Shown here in pieces: positions 17,872 to 28,000 of a stretch of DNA of 64,000 bases. The stretch spans positions 2,790,001 to 2,854,000 of the forward strand of contig LT907983.1 in assembly GCA_900230115.1 (NCBI GenBank). The letters run 5' to 3'. Both the position numbers and the translations under genes were made by a program. The DNA comes from Spirosomataceae bacterium TFI 002 (lineage in GTDB: Bacteria; Bacteroidota; Bacteroidia; Cytophagales; Spirosomataceae). The notes beneath the pieces are model-generated. The model was not told where the DNA came from and made no database searches. It was given only the letters and a program-made list of their open reading frames with translations. Within the stretch, counting starts at the first letter, position 1; the number at the start of each line of letters is the position of its first letter.

Positions 17872-18150
17872 TTAGTCCCTTTTCTTGCCTTTCGGTTTTG
17901 GAGCTTTTTCCAATTCTTCCTTTGTGATAAAACCATCTTCATTGAGATCAATTTTGGCAAAATCTTCTAAAAGAGGACCTTTTACTTCCGACTTGGATAG
18001 CTTGCTGTCTTTGTTTGCATCCATTTGTTTGAATATTTCATCAGTTGTTGGTCTGCCTTTTGGTGGTCCCTGTTGAGCAAATGTGGTTGCAGTAGCCGCC
18101 AAAAGAAGAGAAATTCCTAGTACCGTTGTTTTTAAAATCATGTTCATCAT
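17872..18150 (-). CDS. Secreted EF-hand calcium-binding protein
   Basis: A 92-residue exported protein with signal peptide (MMNMILKTTVLGISLLLAATATTFA, cut before QQGPPKG). Two EF-hand loops are visible: DANKDSKLSKSE (about 44-55) and DLNEDGFITKEE (about 68-79), each with acidic or polar residues at the calcium positions and Glu at position 12. The tail is basic and Pro/Lys-rich. Likely a small periplasmic or extracellular Ca2+-binding protein; its partner is unknown. The stop lies just past the right GIY-YIG repeat. Confidence 0.82.
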   Translation of the reverse strand: MMNMILKTTVLGISLLLAATATTFAQQGPPKGRPTTDEIFKQMDANKDSKLSKSEVKGPLLEDFAKIDLNEDGFITKEELEKAPKPKGKKRD

Positions 18151-18208
18151 GTCAGTGTCTTATTTTAAGATTCAAGGTATTAGATGAAGTATAGGATAAA
18201 AACTTGCA

Positions 18209-19075
18209 CTAAGCTCGCACTTCTTTTAAATATTCGCTTGGCGTATTTCCCACAATCTCTTTGAATTTCTTATTGAAGTTTGAAAGCGTATTGAATCCAC
18301 TTTCAAAGCATACTTGTTGGATGTTATACTTTTCGGATGAAAGAAGTTTACATGCTTGTCCAATCCTTATCTCGGCAACAAAGTCAGAAAATGTCTTGTT
18401 TGCTCTTTTTTTGAAATACCTACAAAACGCCGATTCACTCATCGCCGCAAGGCCTGCTACATCACTCAATTTTATTTTTTCCTTGTAGTTTTTCATCACG
18501 TATTCGTACACATTCTGCATCCGCTCTGTTTCCGAAACTTTATGAGTATTTAAGTAGCCTATGTTTGTGATATACTCGTAATCCTCACTTTTGGATAAAA
18601 AATTGAGGAGAGATAGTAACTCAATAATTACCTCAAATCCCTTTAATTCTTGGATTGTTTTTAACTTCGTAATTACCTCTAGTTGGGCTCTACTTTTTAA
18701 AAGTAAACCTCTTTTACTTCTCTCAAGTAAGTGTAGTATTTGGATACTTTCAGGCTTGTCGAGCAATCCTTTTCCAAATGAGTCTTCGGTAAAATAAAGT
18801 ACAATTCCATGAGTCATTAATTTAGAACTCGGTTCAAAATATGTTTTATCTGACCTCCAAAGGTGTGGGAGGTTTGGTCCTAGAAAAACAGTATCACCTG
18901 GTTCAAAATGACTAATGCTATCTCCAATTAGTTTTGTTCCTGTCCCCTCTAATACTGTGAATAATTGAAAGTGAGGATGAAAATGCCAATTAGGGTCAAA
19001 GTAGGGTTCTTTTAAATCCAAAACTGTGATTGAACTCAATCGGTTTTCGATATTTTTTTCTAAAGCAATTTTCAT
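18209..19075 (-). CDS. AraC-family transcriptional regulator with cupin sensor
   Basis: A 288-residue regulator. The N-terminal half has a cupin pattern (DPNWHFHPHFQLFTVLEGTGTKLIGDS and FEPGDTVFLGPNLPHLW), a probable sugar-ligand pocket. The C-terminal part carries two helix-turn-helix motifs of the AraC type (IKLSDVAGLAAMSESAFCRYFKKRANKTFSDFV and YNIQQVCFESGFNTLSNFNKKFKEIVGNTPSEYL). It is divergent from the sugar isomerase operon across a 131-bp gap, so it is the likely local activator of 19207-24998. This regulatory link is inferred from position only. Confidence 0.88.
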   Translation of the reverse strand: MKIALEKNIENRLSSITVLDLKEPYFDPNWHFHPHFQLFTVLEGTGTKLIGDSISHFEPGDTVFLGPNLPHLWRSDKTYFEPSSKLMTHGIVLYFTEDSFGKGLLDKPESIQILHLLERSKRGLLLKSRAQLEVITKLKTIQELKGFEVIIELLSLLNFLSKSEDYEYITNIGYLNTHKVSETERMQNVYEYVMKNYKEKIKLSDVAGLAAMSESAFCRYFKKRANKTFSDFVAEIRIGQACKLLSSEKYNIQQVCFESGFNTLSNFNKKFKEIVGNTPSEYLKEVRA

Positions 19076-19206
19076 TACAACTGTATTATTTCAATAATTA
19101 TGACAATTACGACATTAATGGTCAAAATACAGTCACGCTTCGCAAAAAGCAAGGATGTAAATGGTAACTTTCTATGATAATATTGTACTCGTATCTTTTA
19201 CTATAA

Positions 19207-20049
19207 ATGATGAATAACAAACGTGGAATGAACCTACTCTTGTGGGGTACCGAAATGGGAAATGAATTATTCCCTGTTTTGGATATGATCAAAGAGGTAG
19301 GTTACGATGGCGTGGAGGTGCCAATATTGAACTTGGATCCCAAGAATTGGTATGAATGGCGTACTAAACTCGATGATTTAGGTTTGGACAGAGTTGCCGA
19401 AACCATAAATGGCCCAGCCGAAAATGCTATTTCGAGCGATAAAAAGGTAAGGGAAACAGCACTAGAATTTAATAAAAGAGTAATCGATTGTGCCGTTGTG
19501 ATCAATGCTAATTTACTAATTGGGCCTTTCCATTCTGGTTTAGGAGCATTTACTGGTCAGCCGGCTACTGCGGACGAAATGGCTTGGGCACGAGAGCATT
19601 TGTGGGAATTGTCAGAATATGCAGACCAGATGGGAATTACGCTTGGCTTAGAGTATTTAAACCGATTTGAAAGCTATTTAATATCTAGTACCACGGAGCT
19701 AATAGAATTGGTAAATGCCGTGGATCACCCATCTTGCAAAATGATGTTTGATACATTTCATGCAAATATAGAAGAGAAAGACATGGCAAAGGCAGTCATG
19801 CAAATGGGCGATAAGCTCGTACATGTTCAACTTTCTGAAAATGATAGAGGAACATTAGGTCATGGTCATGTGGACTTTGAAAACGTAATAGATGGACTGA
19901 AAGCTATGGATTATGAAGGAATGATAAGTGTAGAGGCTTTTAGTACAAAATTAACAGCGGCTAATATTTGGCGTCAAATGTTTGAAAGTGAAGAGCAATT
20001 AACGAGGGGTAGTTTTGAGTTTTTGAAGGGTTTGTTAAGCGTTGTATAA
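19207..20049 (+). CDS. Sugar phosphate isomerase/epimerase (DTE/hydroxypyruvate isomerase-like)
   Basis: A 280-residue AP-endonuclease-2-type TIM barrel of the xylose isomerase-like superfamily. The metal-binding pattern expected for D-tagatose 3-epimerase relatives is visible: Glu in LGLEYLNRFESY, Asp/His in MMFDTFHANIEE, His in HVQLSENDRGTLGHGHVDF and a final Glu in GMISVEAFST. It probably interconverts keto-sugars such as a 3-keto-hexose. It opens a three-gene operon with a Gfo/Idh/MocA oxidoreductase and a secreted ThuA-dehydrogenase fusion, under a divergent AraC regulator. No signal peptide, so it is cytoplasmic. Exact substrate unknown. Confidence 0.8.
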   Translation: MMNNKRGMNLLLWGTEMGNELFPVLDMIKEVGYDGVEVPILNLDPKNWYEWRTKLDDLGLDRVAETINGPAENAISSDKKVRETALEFNKRVIDCAVVINANLLIGPFHSGLGAFTGQPATADEMAWAREHLWELSEYADQMGITLGLEYLNRFESYLISSTTELIELVNAVDHPSCKMMFDTFHANIEEKDMAKAVMQMGDKLVHVQLSENDRGTLGHGHVDFENVIDGLKAMDYEGMISVEAFSTKLTAANIWRQMFESEEQLTRGSFEFLKGLLSVV

Positions 20050-20097
20050 ATAGAAAGAAATACTTTAAACTGGAAGAAGGGAGTAGGTAGGTGGAAG

Positions 20098-20199
20098 TTT
20101 GTGTCTTGTGGTAAAAAAATCGTCAAATACCACTTCTTCTCTATTGAAACGTAGAAAGAGTAAAAAAACTTTGAGTCTTTGTGCCTTAGTGGCAAAAAA
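20098..20199 (+). repeat. Pair of related interspersed-repeat-like motifs
   Basis: Two similar motifs lie in the gap between the isomerase and the oxidoreductase: TTTGTGTCTTGTGGTAAAAA at 20098 and TTTGTGCCTTAGTGGCAAAA at 20178. The style (rows of CTTTGTGCCTTAGTGG) resembles intergenic repeats common in many bacterial genomes. Nothing is encoded here; a long in-frame extension of the following gene through it is rejected. Confidence 0.5.
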
Positions 20200-20209
20200 T
20201 AAAAGAAAT

Positions 20210-21328
20210 ATGAAACAACTAAATATTGCAATTATAGGCCTAGGGTTTGGGGCAGAATTTATTCCAATTTATCAGCGTCATCCGGATGCGAATATGTACG
20301 CCATTTGTCAGCGAAACGAAGAAAAGCTGAATCAAATTGGTGATGCTTTTGGAATTGAAAAAAGGTATACGGATTATGATGAGTTGTTGAAAGACTCAGA
20401 AGTAGATGCGGTTCACATCAATACACCTATACCAAATCATGCCGAGCAAACACTTAAAGCTTTATATGCAGGAAAACATGTAGCCTGTACTGTTCCTATG
20501 GCAACTAGCGTGGATGATTGCCTTAAAATTGTGAAGGCTTGCAAAGAGACAGGTAAGAAGTACATGATGATGGAGACTGTGGTGTATGCACGTGAGTTTT
20601 TGTTTGTTAAAGAGCTTCACGAAAAAGGGGAGTTGGGGAAAGTACAATTTCTAAAAGCATCTCACCAACAAGATATGGATGGATGGCCAGACTATTGGCC
20701 AGGATTACCGCCTATGCATTACGCAACACATTGTGTAGGGCCAGTGGCTGGTTTACTTAGACTAGAGGCAGAATATGTTTCATGTTTTGGCTCAGGTACG
20801 ATTAGAAAAGAATTAGCTGATATTCACAATTCACCATTTGCAGTTGAAAGTGCACATATCAAATTTAAAGACAGCGATCTTAGTGCATATGTATACCGTT
20901 CTCTTTTTGATGTGGCTAGACAGTATCGTGAGAGTTTTGAGGTATACGGTTCAAAAAAATCGTTTGAATGGGCTCTTATAGAAGGTGAACCTAATGTTAT
21001 ACATACCGCTAAAAAAGAAGAGCATGAGATACCAGAAAAGGTGGAGACGCCTGATTATGCTCACCTTTTACCAAAGGAAATTCAAGACTTTACAACCAAA
21101 GGAGTTTATGACCTAGACAGTAATGAGCACTTAAGCTTTACGCAAGGTGCAGGTCATGGTGGCTCGCATCCACATTTGGTACATGAGTTTGTAAGTGCCT
21201 TGAAAGAGGATCGTGATCCGTTCCCAAATGCATCTCAATCGGCAAACTGGACATCAGTTGGAATTCTTGCTCATGAATCAGCACTAAAAGGCGGTGAATT
21301 AATCAAGCTTCCAGATTTCAACGCTTAA
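20210..21328 (+). CDS. Gfo/Idh/MocA-family NAD(P)-dependent oxidoreductase
   Basis: A 372-residue sugar dehydrogenase or related oxidoreductase. I start at ATG 20210 (MKQLNIAIIGLGFGAEF) because the Rossmann motif follows at once and the upstream in-frame extension runs through repeat-like noncoding DNA. The dinucleotide site is GLGFGAEF; AVHINTPIPNHAEQTLKALYAGKHVACTVPMATSVDDC is the family's EKP-type loop, here VPM rather than EKP at the catalytic Lys position, which is unusual. QDMDGWPDYWPGLPPMHYATHCVGP belongs to the C-terminal substrate domain. Operon neighbours imply oxidation or reduction of a keto-sugar intermediate. Confidence 0.85.
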   Translation: MKQLNIAIIGLGFGAEFIPIYQRHPDANMYAICQRNEEKLNQIGDAFGIEKRYTDYDELLKDSEVDAVHINTPIPNHAEQTLKALYAGKHVACTVPMATSVDDCLKIVKACKETGKKYMMMETVVYAREFLFVKELHEKGELGKVQFLKASHQQDMDGWPDYWPGLPPMHYATHCVGPVAGLLRLEAEYVSCFGSGTIRKELADIHNSPFAVESAHIKFKDSDLSAYVYRSLFDVARQYRESFEVYGSKKSFEWALIEGEPNVIHTAKKEEHEIPEKVETPDYAHLLPKEIQDFTTKGVYDLDSNEHLSFTQGAGHGGSHPHLVHEFVSALKEDRDPFPNASQSANWTSVGILAHESALKGGELIKLPDFNA

Positions 21329-21362
21329 AAATTATTGACCATTACTTTTTTGAAAAAATGAT

Positions 21363-24300
21363 ATGAAAAAAATACTGATATTTCTATTGTTCACCTCATT
21401 CGCTCTCTCTGCTCAAGAAGGCAGACGGCTTGAGGTATTGTTTTTAGGAGATAATGGTCATCATAAACCTATAGATCGAGTTCCGGTATTGATGGAGGCT
21501 TTTGGTCCAAAAGGAATCAACTTCACTTATACGGATGATTTAGGAGATCTAAATGCTAAATATTTGACTCATTTTGATGCGATCATGATTTATGCGAATT
21601 GGGATGAAATAAACCCTTCGGCAGAGAAAGCATTATTGGATTATGTGGCTAGTGGGCATGGTGTTTTGCCAATCCATTGTGCGAGTTACTGCTTTAGGAA
21701 CTCAGATGAATATGTAAAAATGGTTGGTGGGCAGTTTTGGAGACATACAATGGATTCCATTACAACTAAAACTGTACAGCCAGCACATCCAATAATGAAA
21801 GGTTTATCTCCTTTCACTGCTTTTGACGAAACCTATTTACATTCTAAACTTCAGGATGATAACAACATCTTGGCGGTGAGGGATATTAAAGCAGATCAAG
21901 TTAATGACAAGCCAGGAGTTAAAACTGAGCCCTATACTTGGACAAGGTCTTATGGAAAAGGGAAGGTTTTTTACACGGCATATGGGCATGATGAAAGAAC
22001 TTGGGAGAAAAAGGAATTTCAAGACTTGCTTTATAATGCACTTTTGTGGTCGGTAAATGACGAGGCATTAGCTGCTTTCAATGCTAGAAATGCCAAGCCT
22101 TTTGAATATAAAGAAGCCAAGCTTCCTAATTATGAGCAAAGACCAGGAACGCAGTATCAGCAATTGGCATTGACACCAGAAGAATCAATGAAGCATATCC
22201 AAGTCCCAGTTGGGTTTGATTTGTCTTTGTATGCAGCTGAGCCAAATGTAATGCACCCAATTGCTTTGTCTTGGGACGAGAAAGGAAGACTTTTTGTATT
22301 GATTACTAAAGACTACCCCAACGAACGCAAGCCAGAAGGTGGTAGTGATTATATCTTGATTTGTGAAGACACCGATAAAGATGGGAAAGCAGATAAGTTT
22401 ACACGATTTGCCGAAGGTTTGAGTATTCCTACAGGGATGGTTTTTGCAAATGGTGGTTTGATTGTGAGTCAAGCTCCCGACATTTTGTTTTTGAAAGACA
22501 CAAATGGTGATGACAAAGCGGATGTAAAAGAGACACTTTACACAGGATTTGGAACATTTGATACACATGCAGGTCCATCTAATCTACATTACGGATTCGA
22601 TAATTGGATTTGGGGATGTGTGGGATATTCTGGTTTTCAGGGACAATTTGGTGATGCAGATTCTTTAAAATTTGGACAAGCATTCTTCCGATTTAAAACT
22701 GATGGAAGTGACTTGCAATGGATGACCACTACTTCAAATAATACTTGGGGTTTCGATTTTAATGAAAATAACGATGTATTTGGCTCAACTGCGAACAATT
22801 CGCATGGTTGGTATATGCCAATTCCTAAAGAGTACTTTAACTCAAAAGGAAGAGTTGATAATGGTAGCAGAAGCACTGATACACACAGAGACATGAAGCC
22901 AATTACGCCTAAAGTGCGTCAAGTGGATGCCTTTGGAGGTTTTACTGCGGCAGCTGGTCATAACTTTTACTCGGCTCGTTCTTTTCCTGAGAAATATTGG
23001 AACAAAATTGCCTTTGTTTCAGAACCTACTGGTCACATTTTACATCAAAATAATTTGGTGAAAAACGGAACAGACTTTAGCGACAAAGAAGCTTTTAACC
23101 TTATGGCTGGTGCAGACGAATGGTTCTCTCCAGTGTTTGCTCAAGTTGGTCCTGACGGAGCCGTTTGGGTTGCTGACTGGTATAGCTTTATCATTCAGCA
23201 CAATCCAAGACCAGATGGTTTCGAAATGGGTGAAGGAAATGCTTATGAAACAGATCTAAGAGACTTTACGCATGGTAGAATTTATCGTGTTGGCTACAAA
23301 GAAGGAAAGCCGTCTCAACAGTTTAAGTTATCAAGCTCAGATACGGAAGGATTGTTAAATGCACTAAAGAGCGATAACATGCTTTGGCGTATGCATGCCC
23401 AACGTATGTTGGTAGAAAGAGGAAATAAAGATGTTGTAAGATCACTAATGTTATTATTGGCAAATAGAATTGACGACGAAATTGGACTAAATCCAACGGC
23501 GATTCATGCTTTATGGACTTTAAAGGGTTTAGGTGCATTGGATAAGAAAGCGATTGAGATTGGGCTTTCACATCCCAATGCAGAAGTGAGAAAGAATACG
23601 ATCAAAGCAATGGATTTTTCAAAAGCTTCTGTTGATCTATTGTTAAAGTACAACCTGCTAAATGATGAAGAGCCTTTGGTTGTGCTTAATTCACTTCTTT
23701 TACTTTCAAAATCGCCAATAGATGCAAATGCAGAAGCTGCTTTTTTTGCGAGGTTAGAAAAATCGAAAGAAACGAATGACCGTTGGTTGCCTGATGCATT
23801 TGCTTGTGTACTTACTGCAAATGATGGTGCCTTGATGAAAAAGCATTTGGCTCGCCAAGCTAGTAATGCAAAAGCAGAGGCTCCGGTTATGGATCATTCC
23901 CAACACCAAATGGGATCAATGGACAAAATGTCAATGGCTCAAAAGAAGTCGAAAGGAATTGACCTAGTTGTTTCTAAAATTGTGGTGGAGCCCGCAAATC
24001 CAGCTGTGAGAGAACGTGTGGAGGTTGGTATTCAAGTAACGAACCAAGGAGAAAAGGACGTTCCAGTTGGCGTTTTTATTCCATTGGATGTACGATTCGA
24101 AGGAATGGGAGTTAGAAATGATCAATATAGCCGTAATTATTCTGACGGGATTAAGTCTGGCGAGACGGTAACTATCAAAGAGAATTTGAATGGACCTTGG
24201 AGAGGAAGATTGGCATTTTCATCCGATATAGCTGGTGACTACCAAATTTCAGCCAAAATTGACAATGCGAATGAAATTGCGGAGTCCGACAAAGCTAATA

Positions 24301-24998
24301 ATGGAAAGAGCCAAAAGCTTACTTTTTCTCCTCCGCAGAGCATGAGTGCCTATGTATTGGAGCGAGCAATGCGTTCCTATAGCTCAATAGCTACCGCAGA
24401 TGAATTGATAAAAGTTATTCGCCAGTCACAAAAGTTCAATGCCCAAGGTCAATCATCGATCTACAAAGCAATATCTGAGGGTTGGGATTATTCTCAAAAG
24501 GGAATTTTTGTAAAAGCAGAAGACGCTTCGTTTTTGAAATCTCTGCCAAACTTTCAAAATACTTATCTTCAAAAAGTACTAAAGTCATGGAATGTAGTGG
24601 AAGAAGAAAAGCTTGACGCGAATGCTAAACTAATAACCATACGTGCGATTCGTGAGGAGATGAAATACGACTTGACGAAATTTACGGTTAAAGCTGGCGA
24701 AACTGTTTCAATTGAATTTGTCAATCCAGATGCTATGCAACATAACTTGGTAATTGTAAAGCCAGGTGCCATGGAAAAAGTAGGGCTTGCAGCAGACAAA
24801 ATGATGACAGACGAAAAAGCAATGGAAAAAAACTATGTTCCTGCTCTTACAGAAGTGCTTCAAGCAACACCACTAATTAATCCTGATACATTGTATCGTT
24901 TAACTTTCAAAGCTCCAAGTAAACCAGGCGATTATCCGTTTGTATGTACCTTTCCAGGACACTGGAGATTGATGAATGGGATAATGACTGTGGAGTAA
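21363..24998 (+). CDS. Secreted ThuA-dehydrogenase-CARDB-cupredoxin fusion protein
   Basis: A 1211-residue exported multidomain protein (signal MKKILIFLLFTSFALSAQ). In order: a ThuA-like domain (about 22-235; VLPIHCASYCFRNS), a PQQ/NHL-type membrane-bound dehydrogenase propeller (about 275-645; HPIALSWDEKGRLFVL, WGFDFNENNDVFGS), HEAT-like helices (about 660-820), a Met/His-rich linker (about 844-863), a CARDB-like domain (about 866-980) and a C-terminal cupredoxin. The last has an ideal type-1 copper set: His1127, Cys1195, His1200 and Met1204 with azurin spacing. No CxxCH heme motif is present, so copper may replace the usual fused cytochrome c as electron acceptor. Third gene of the isomerase operon; substrate presumably a sugar. 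Confidence 0.82.
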   Translation: MKKILIFLLFTSFALSAQEGRRLEVLFLGDNGHHKPIDRVPVLMEAFGPKGINFTYTDDLGDLNAKYLTHFDAIMIYANWDEINPSAEKALLDYVASGHGVLPIHCASYCFRNSDEYVKMVGGQFWRHTMDSITTKTVQPAHPIMKGLSPFTAFDETYLHSKLQDDNNILAVRDIKADQVNDKPGVKTEPYTWTRSYGKGKVFYTAYGHDERTWEKKEFQDLLYNALLWSVNDEALAAFNARNAKPFEYKEAKLPNYEQRPGTQYQQLALTPEESMKHIQVPVGFDLSLYAAEPNVMHPIALSWDEKGRLFVLITKDYPNERKPEGGSDYILICEDTDKDGKADKFTRFAEGLSIPTGMVFANGGLIVSQAPDILFLKDTNGDDKADVKETLYTGFGTFDTHAGPSNLHYGFDNWIWGCVGYSGFQGQFGDADSLKFGQAFFRFKTDGSDLQWMTTTSNNTWGFDFNENNDVFGSTANNSHGWYMPIPKEYFNSKGRVDNGSRSTDTHRDMKPITPKVRQVDAFGGFTAAAGHNFYSARSFPEKYWNKIAFVSEPTGHILHQNNLVKNGTDFSDKEAFNLMAGADEWFSPVFAQVGPDGAVWVADWYSFIIQHNPRPDGFEMGEGNAYETDLRDFTHGRIYRVGYKEGKPSQQFKLSSSDTEGLLNALKSDNMLWRMHAQRMLVERGNKDVVRSLMLLLANRIDDEIGLNPTAIHALWTLKGLGALDKKAIEIGLSHPNAEVRKNTIKAMDFSKASVDLLLKYNLLNDEEPLVVLNSLLLLSKSPIDANAEAAFFARLEKSKETNDRWLPDAFACVLTANDGALMKKHLARQASNAKAEAPVMDHSQHQMGSMDKMSMAQKKSKGIDLVVSKIVVEPANPAVRERVEVGIQVTNQGEKDVPVGVFIPLDVRFEGMGVRNDQYSRNYSDGIKSGETVTIKENLNGPWRGRLAFSSDIAGDYQISAKIDNANEIAESDKANNGKSQKLTFSPPQSMSAYVLERAMRSYSSIATADELIKVIRQSQKFNAQGQSSIYKAISEGWDYSQKGIFVKAEDASFLKSLPNFQNTYLQKVLKSWNVVEEEKLDANAKLITIRAIREEMKYDLTKFTVKAGETVSIEFVNPDAMQHNLVIVKPGAMEKVGLAADKMMTDEKAMEKNYVPALTEVLQATPLINPDTLYRLTFKAPSKPGDYPFVCTFPGHWRLMNGIMTVE

Positions 24999-25008
24999 CC
25001 GAATTGAC

Positions 25009-25050
25009 AAAAAAAAGAGGTCTGATTTAATTTCCAGACCTCTTTTTTTT
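25009..25050. terminator. Bidirectional terminator between cupredoxin fusion gene and purL
   Basis: AAAAAAGAGGTCTG pairs with CAGACCTCTTTTTT around an ATTTAATTTC loop, with A and T tracts on both sides. It can end both convergent transcripts. Confidence 0.9.
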
Positions 25051-25088
25051 ATGTGTTTAAATCAATATTCTTCTAATATTGGGAGCAA

Positions 25089-28000
25089 TTAGCTATTTTT
25101 CTCTAAAACCCAATTCCGAGCATTCACAAACGCTTCTAACCAAGGAGAAGCTTTATCGTTTTGTCTGTCAGCTGGATAATGAGCCCAGTTCCAAGGGAAA
25201 GTAGAACGCTCTATATGTGGCATCATTACTAAATGGCGGCCAGTAGCATCACACATCATAGCAGTATTGAAATCCGAGCCATTTGGATTGGCTGGATATT
25301 GCTCATAACCATATTTTGCTACGATATTGTACTTGTCCTCGCTATATGGAAGGTTGAATTTTCCTTCGCCATGCGAAACCCAAACTCCAAGTGTAGCTCC
25401 TTCCAAAGTTGAAAGCATGACCGAATTGTTCTTTTGAACACATACAGAAGTAAAAATACTCTCGTGCTTGTGTGAATTATTGTGCTTAAGCTTGCCGTGA
25501 ACTTCATGATCTGGATTTATCATTTCTAGCTCCATCAATAACTGGCAACCATTACATATTCCCACAGAAAGCGTGTCTTCACGCTTAAAGAAGTTCTTCA
25601 AAGCAGTATTTGCCTTTTCGTTATAAAGGAAGGCTCCTGCCCAACCTTTTGCAGATCCTAGTACGTCTGAATTGGAGAAACCTCCCACAGCTCCTATAAA
25701 TTGTATGTCTTCCAAAGTTTCACGACCACTTATCAAATCAGTCATATGAACATCTTTCACATCAAAACCGGCTAAGTACATCGCATTTGCCATTTCCCGC
25801 TCAGAGTTAGAGCCTTTTTCACGAATGATAGCAGCTTTGGGTCTTTGGTTACCATTTACTGGCAATTGTCCAACGTGCTGTGATGGGAAGGTATATTTTA
25901 AGGGTTGGTTTTTGTAGTTTTTGTAACGCTCTTCTGCTGTTCCATTGCTAGACTGGCGACGATCAAGAAGATAAGAGGTTTTGAACCAAGTATCTCTCAG
26001 CTGAGCTATATTTAAAGCCAATGCAGTTTCTCCATTCTTTATTTGTAATGTTTCTCCTTCTGTAACATCACCAATTTTATGGATTTCAATTCCTTTATTT
26101 TCAAAACTAGCTTCAATGCTGTCATCTGCTTGGAAAACTAATGCAATGTTTTCGTTGAAAAGGACTTTTGCAAGATCACTTTCTCCTAAAATACTTAAAT
26201 CAATACTCGCAGAAAGGTTAACATCAGCAAAGCACATTTCGAGTAAGGTTGTAACTAATCCACCACTTCCAATATCGTGACCAGCTGTGATTTTACCAGC
26301 TTTTATCAACTCTTGCATCAAATCAAAAGCAGTTTTGAAATAAGCCGAATCTAAGATATTTGGAGCATCATTACCTATTTGATTGAGTACCTGAGCAAAT
26401 GAGCTTCCTCCCAGTTTGAAATTATCTTTTGACAAGTTGAGGTAGTAGATGCTTCCACCATTTCTTTGCAAAACTGGTTCTACAACCTTGGTAATATCCG
26501 AGCAGTTTCCACCAGCAGAAATGATCACCGTTCCTGGAGCAATGACCTCATCATTTGGATATTTTTGCTTCATAGAAAGTGAATCCTTTCCTGTTGGAAT
26601 GTTGATTCCTAATTCTATGGCAAATTGAGAACATGCTTCTACGGCTTCGTACAATCGGGCATCTTCACCTTCATTACGACAAGGCCACATCCAGTTTGCA
26701 GATAGCGAAACTGACCCTAAGCCATCTTTCAGCGGAGCCCACACAATATTCGAAAGTGACTCGGCTATGGAGTTTCTAGAACCTGCAATAGGGTCAATCA
26801 GTCCAGAAATAGGTGAGTGACCAATACTTGTTGCGATTCCTTCCTTTCCTTTAAAATCAAGGGCCATAACCCCCACGTTATTTAATGGCAATTGTAAGGG
26901 TCCAGCACATTGTTGCTTGGCTACTTTTCCACCTACGCAGCGGTCTACTTTATTGGTAAGCCAGTCTTTACAAGCTACTGCTTCTAATTGTAGGACTTGG
27001 CTTATGTAGGTTGCTATTTCGTCATTAGAATAGCTCAATTCACCATAATTACTCTCTACTTTCGTATCATGCATGTAGGTTTTAGGAGAGCTGCCAAACA
27101 TATCTTCAATTGCAAAGTCCATTGGCTTTGCACCAGTACTTGCCGATTTAAAAGTAAATCTATGATCACCTGTTACGTCCCCAACTTTATACATGGGAGA
27201 GCGTTCACGATCTGCTATTTTTTGAAGTGTTTCTAGGTCTTTTTCGCCTATCACCAATCCCATTCTTTCTTGGGATTCATTGCCAATTATTTCTTTAGCA
27301 GATAAAGTTGGGTCGCCAACTGGAAGTGCGTCTAAGTCTATCAATCCCCCTGTTTCTTCCACAAGTTCCGATAGGCAATTTAAATGTCCTCCTGCACCGT
27401 GGTCGTGAATAGATACAATAGGGTTGTGGTCACTTTCTACCAAACCACGAATCGCATTTGCAGCTCGCTTTTGCATCTCTGGATTGGAGCGTTGCACGGC
27501 ATTCAGTTCTATTCCTGATGCCATTTGGCCCGTATCAGCAGATGAAACTGCTGCACCACCCATTCCGATTCTATAGTTTTCTCCTCCTAAGATTACAACT
27601 TTGTCACCCTTCTGTGGTGTAGCTTTTAGTGCTTGGTCAGCTTTTCCATAACCAATGCCACCTGCCATCATGATTACTTTGTCAAAGCCAAGTTTACGAG
27701 GGCTTCGGCTCTGCTCAGCCCCTGAATTGAGACTTCGGCTCCGCTCAGTCTCCTCATCAAATTCAAAAGTTAATAAAGAACCTGAAATCAATGGCTGTCC
27801 AAATTTGTTTCCAAAATCCGAAGCTCCATTGGATGCTTTGATCAAAATATCCATTGGTGTTTGATACAGCCAAGGACGCTCTGCCATTCCATTTTCCCAG
27901 GGCTTGTCCTGAGCTTTGTCGAAGGGCTTGTCCTGAGCATTGGCATCCTGAGCGGAGTCGAAGGGAGACAATCGCGAATACGAAGTCATGTAAACAGCTG

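Noticed and set aside
20099-20209. N-terminal extension of the Gfo/Idh/MocA oxidoreductase
   Set aside because: It is a Lys/Ser-rich translation of intergenic repeat text; the Rossmann fold begins at once after ATG 20210.
27690-27970. Frameshift or assembly error in purL
   Set aside because: Both unusual stretches keep the frame, are made of recognisable repeat units, and the family motifs continue on both sides.
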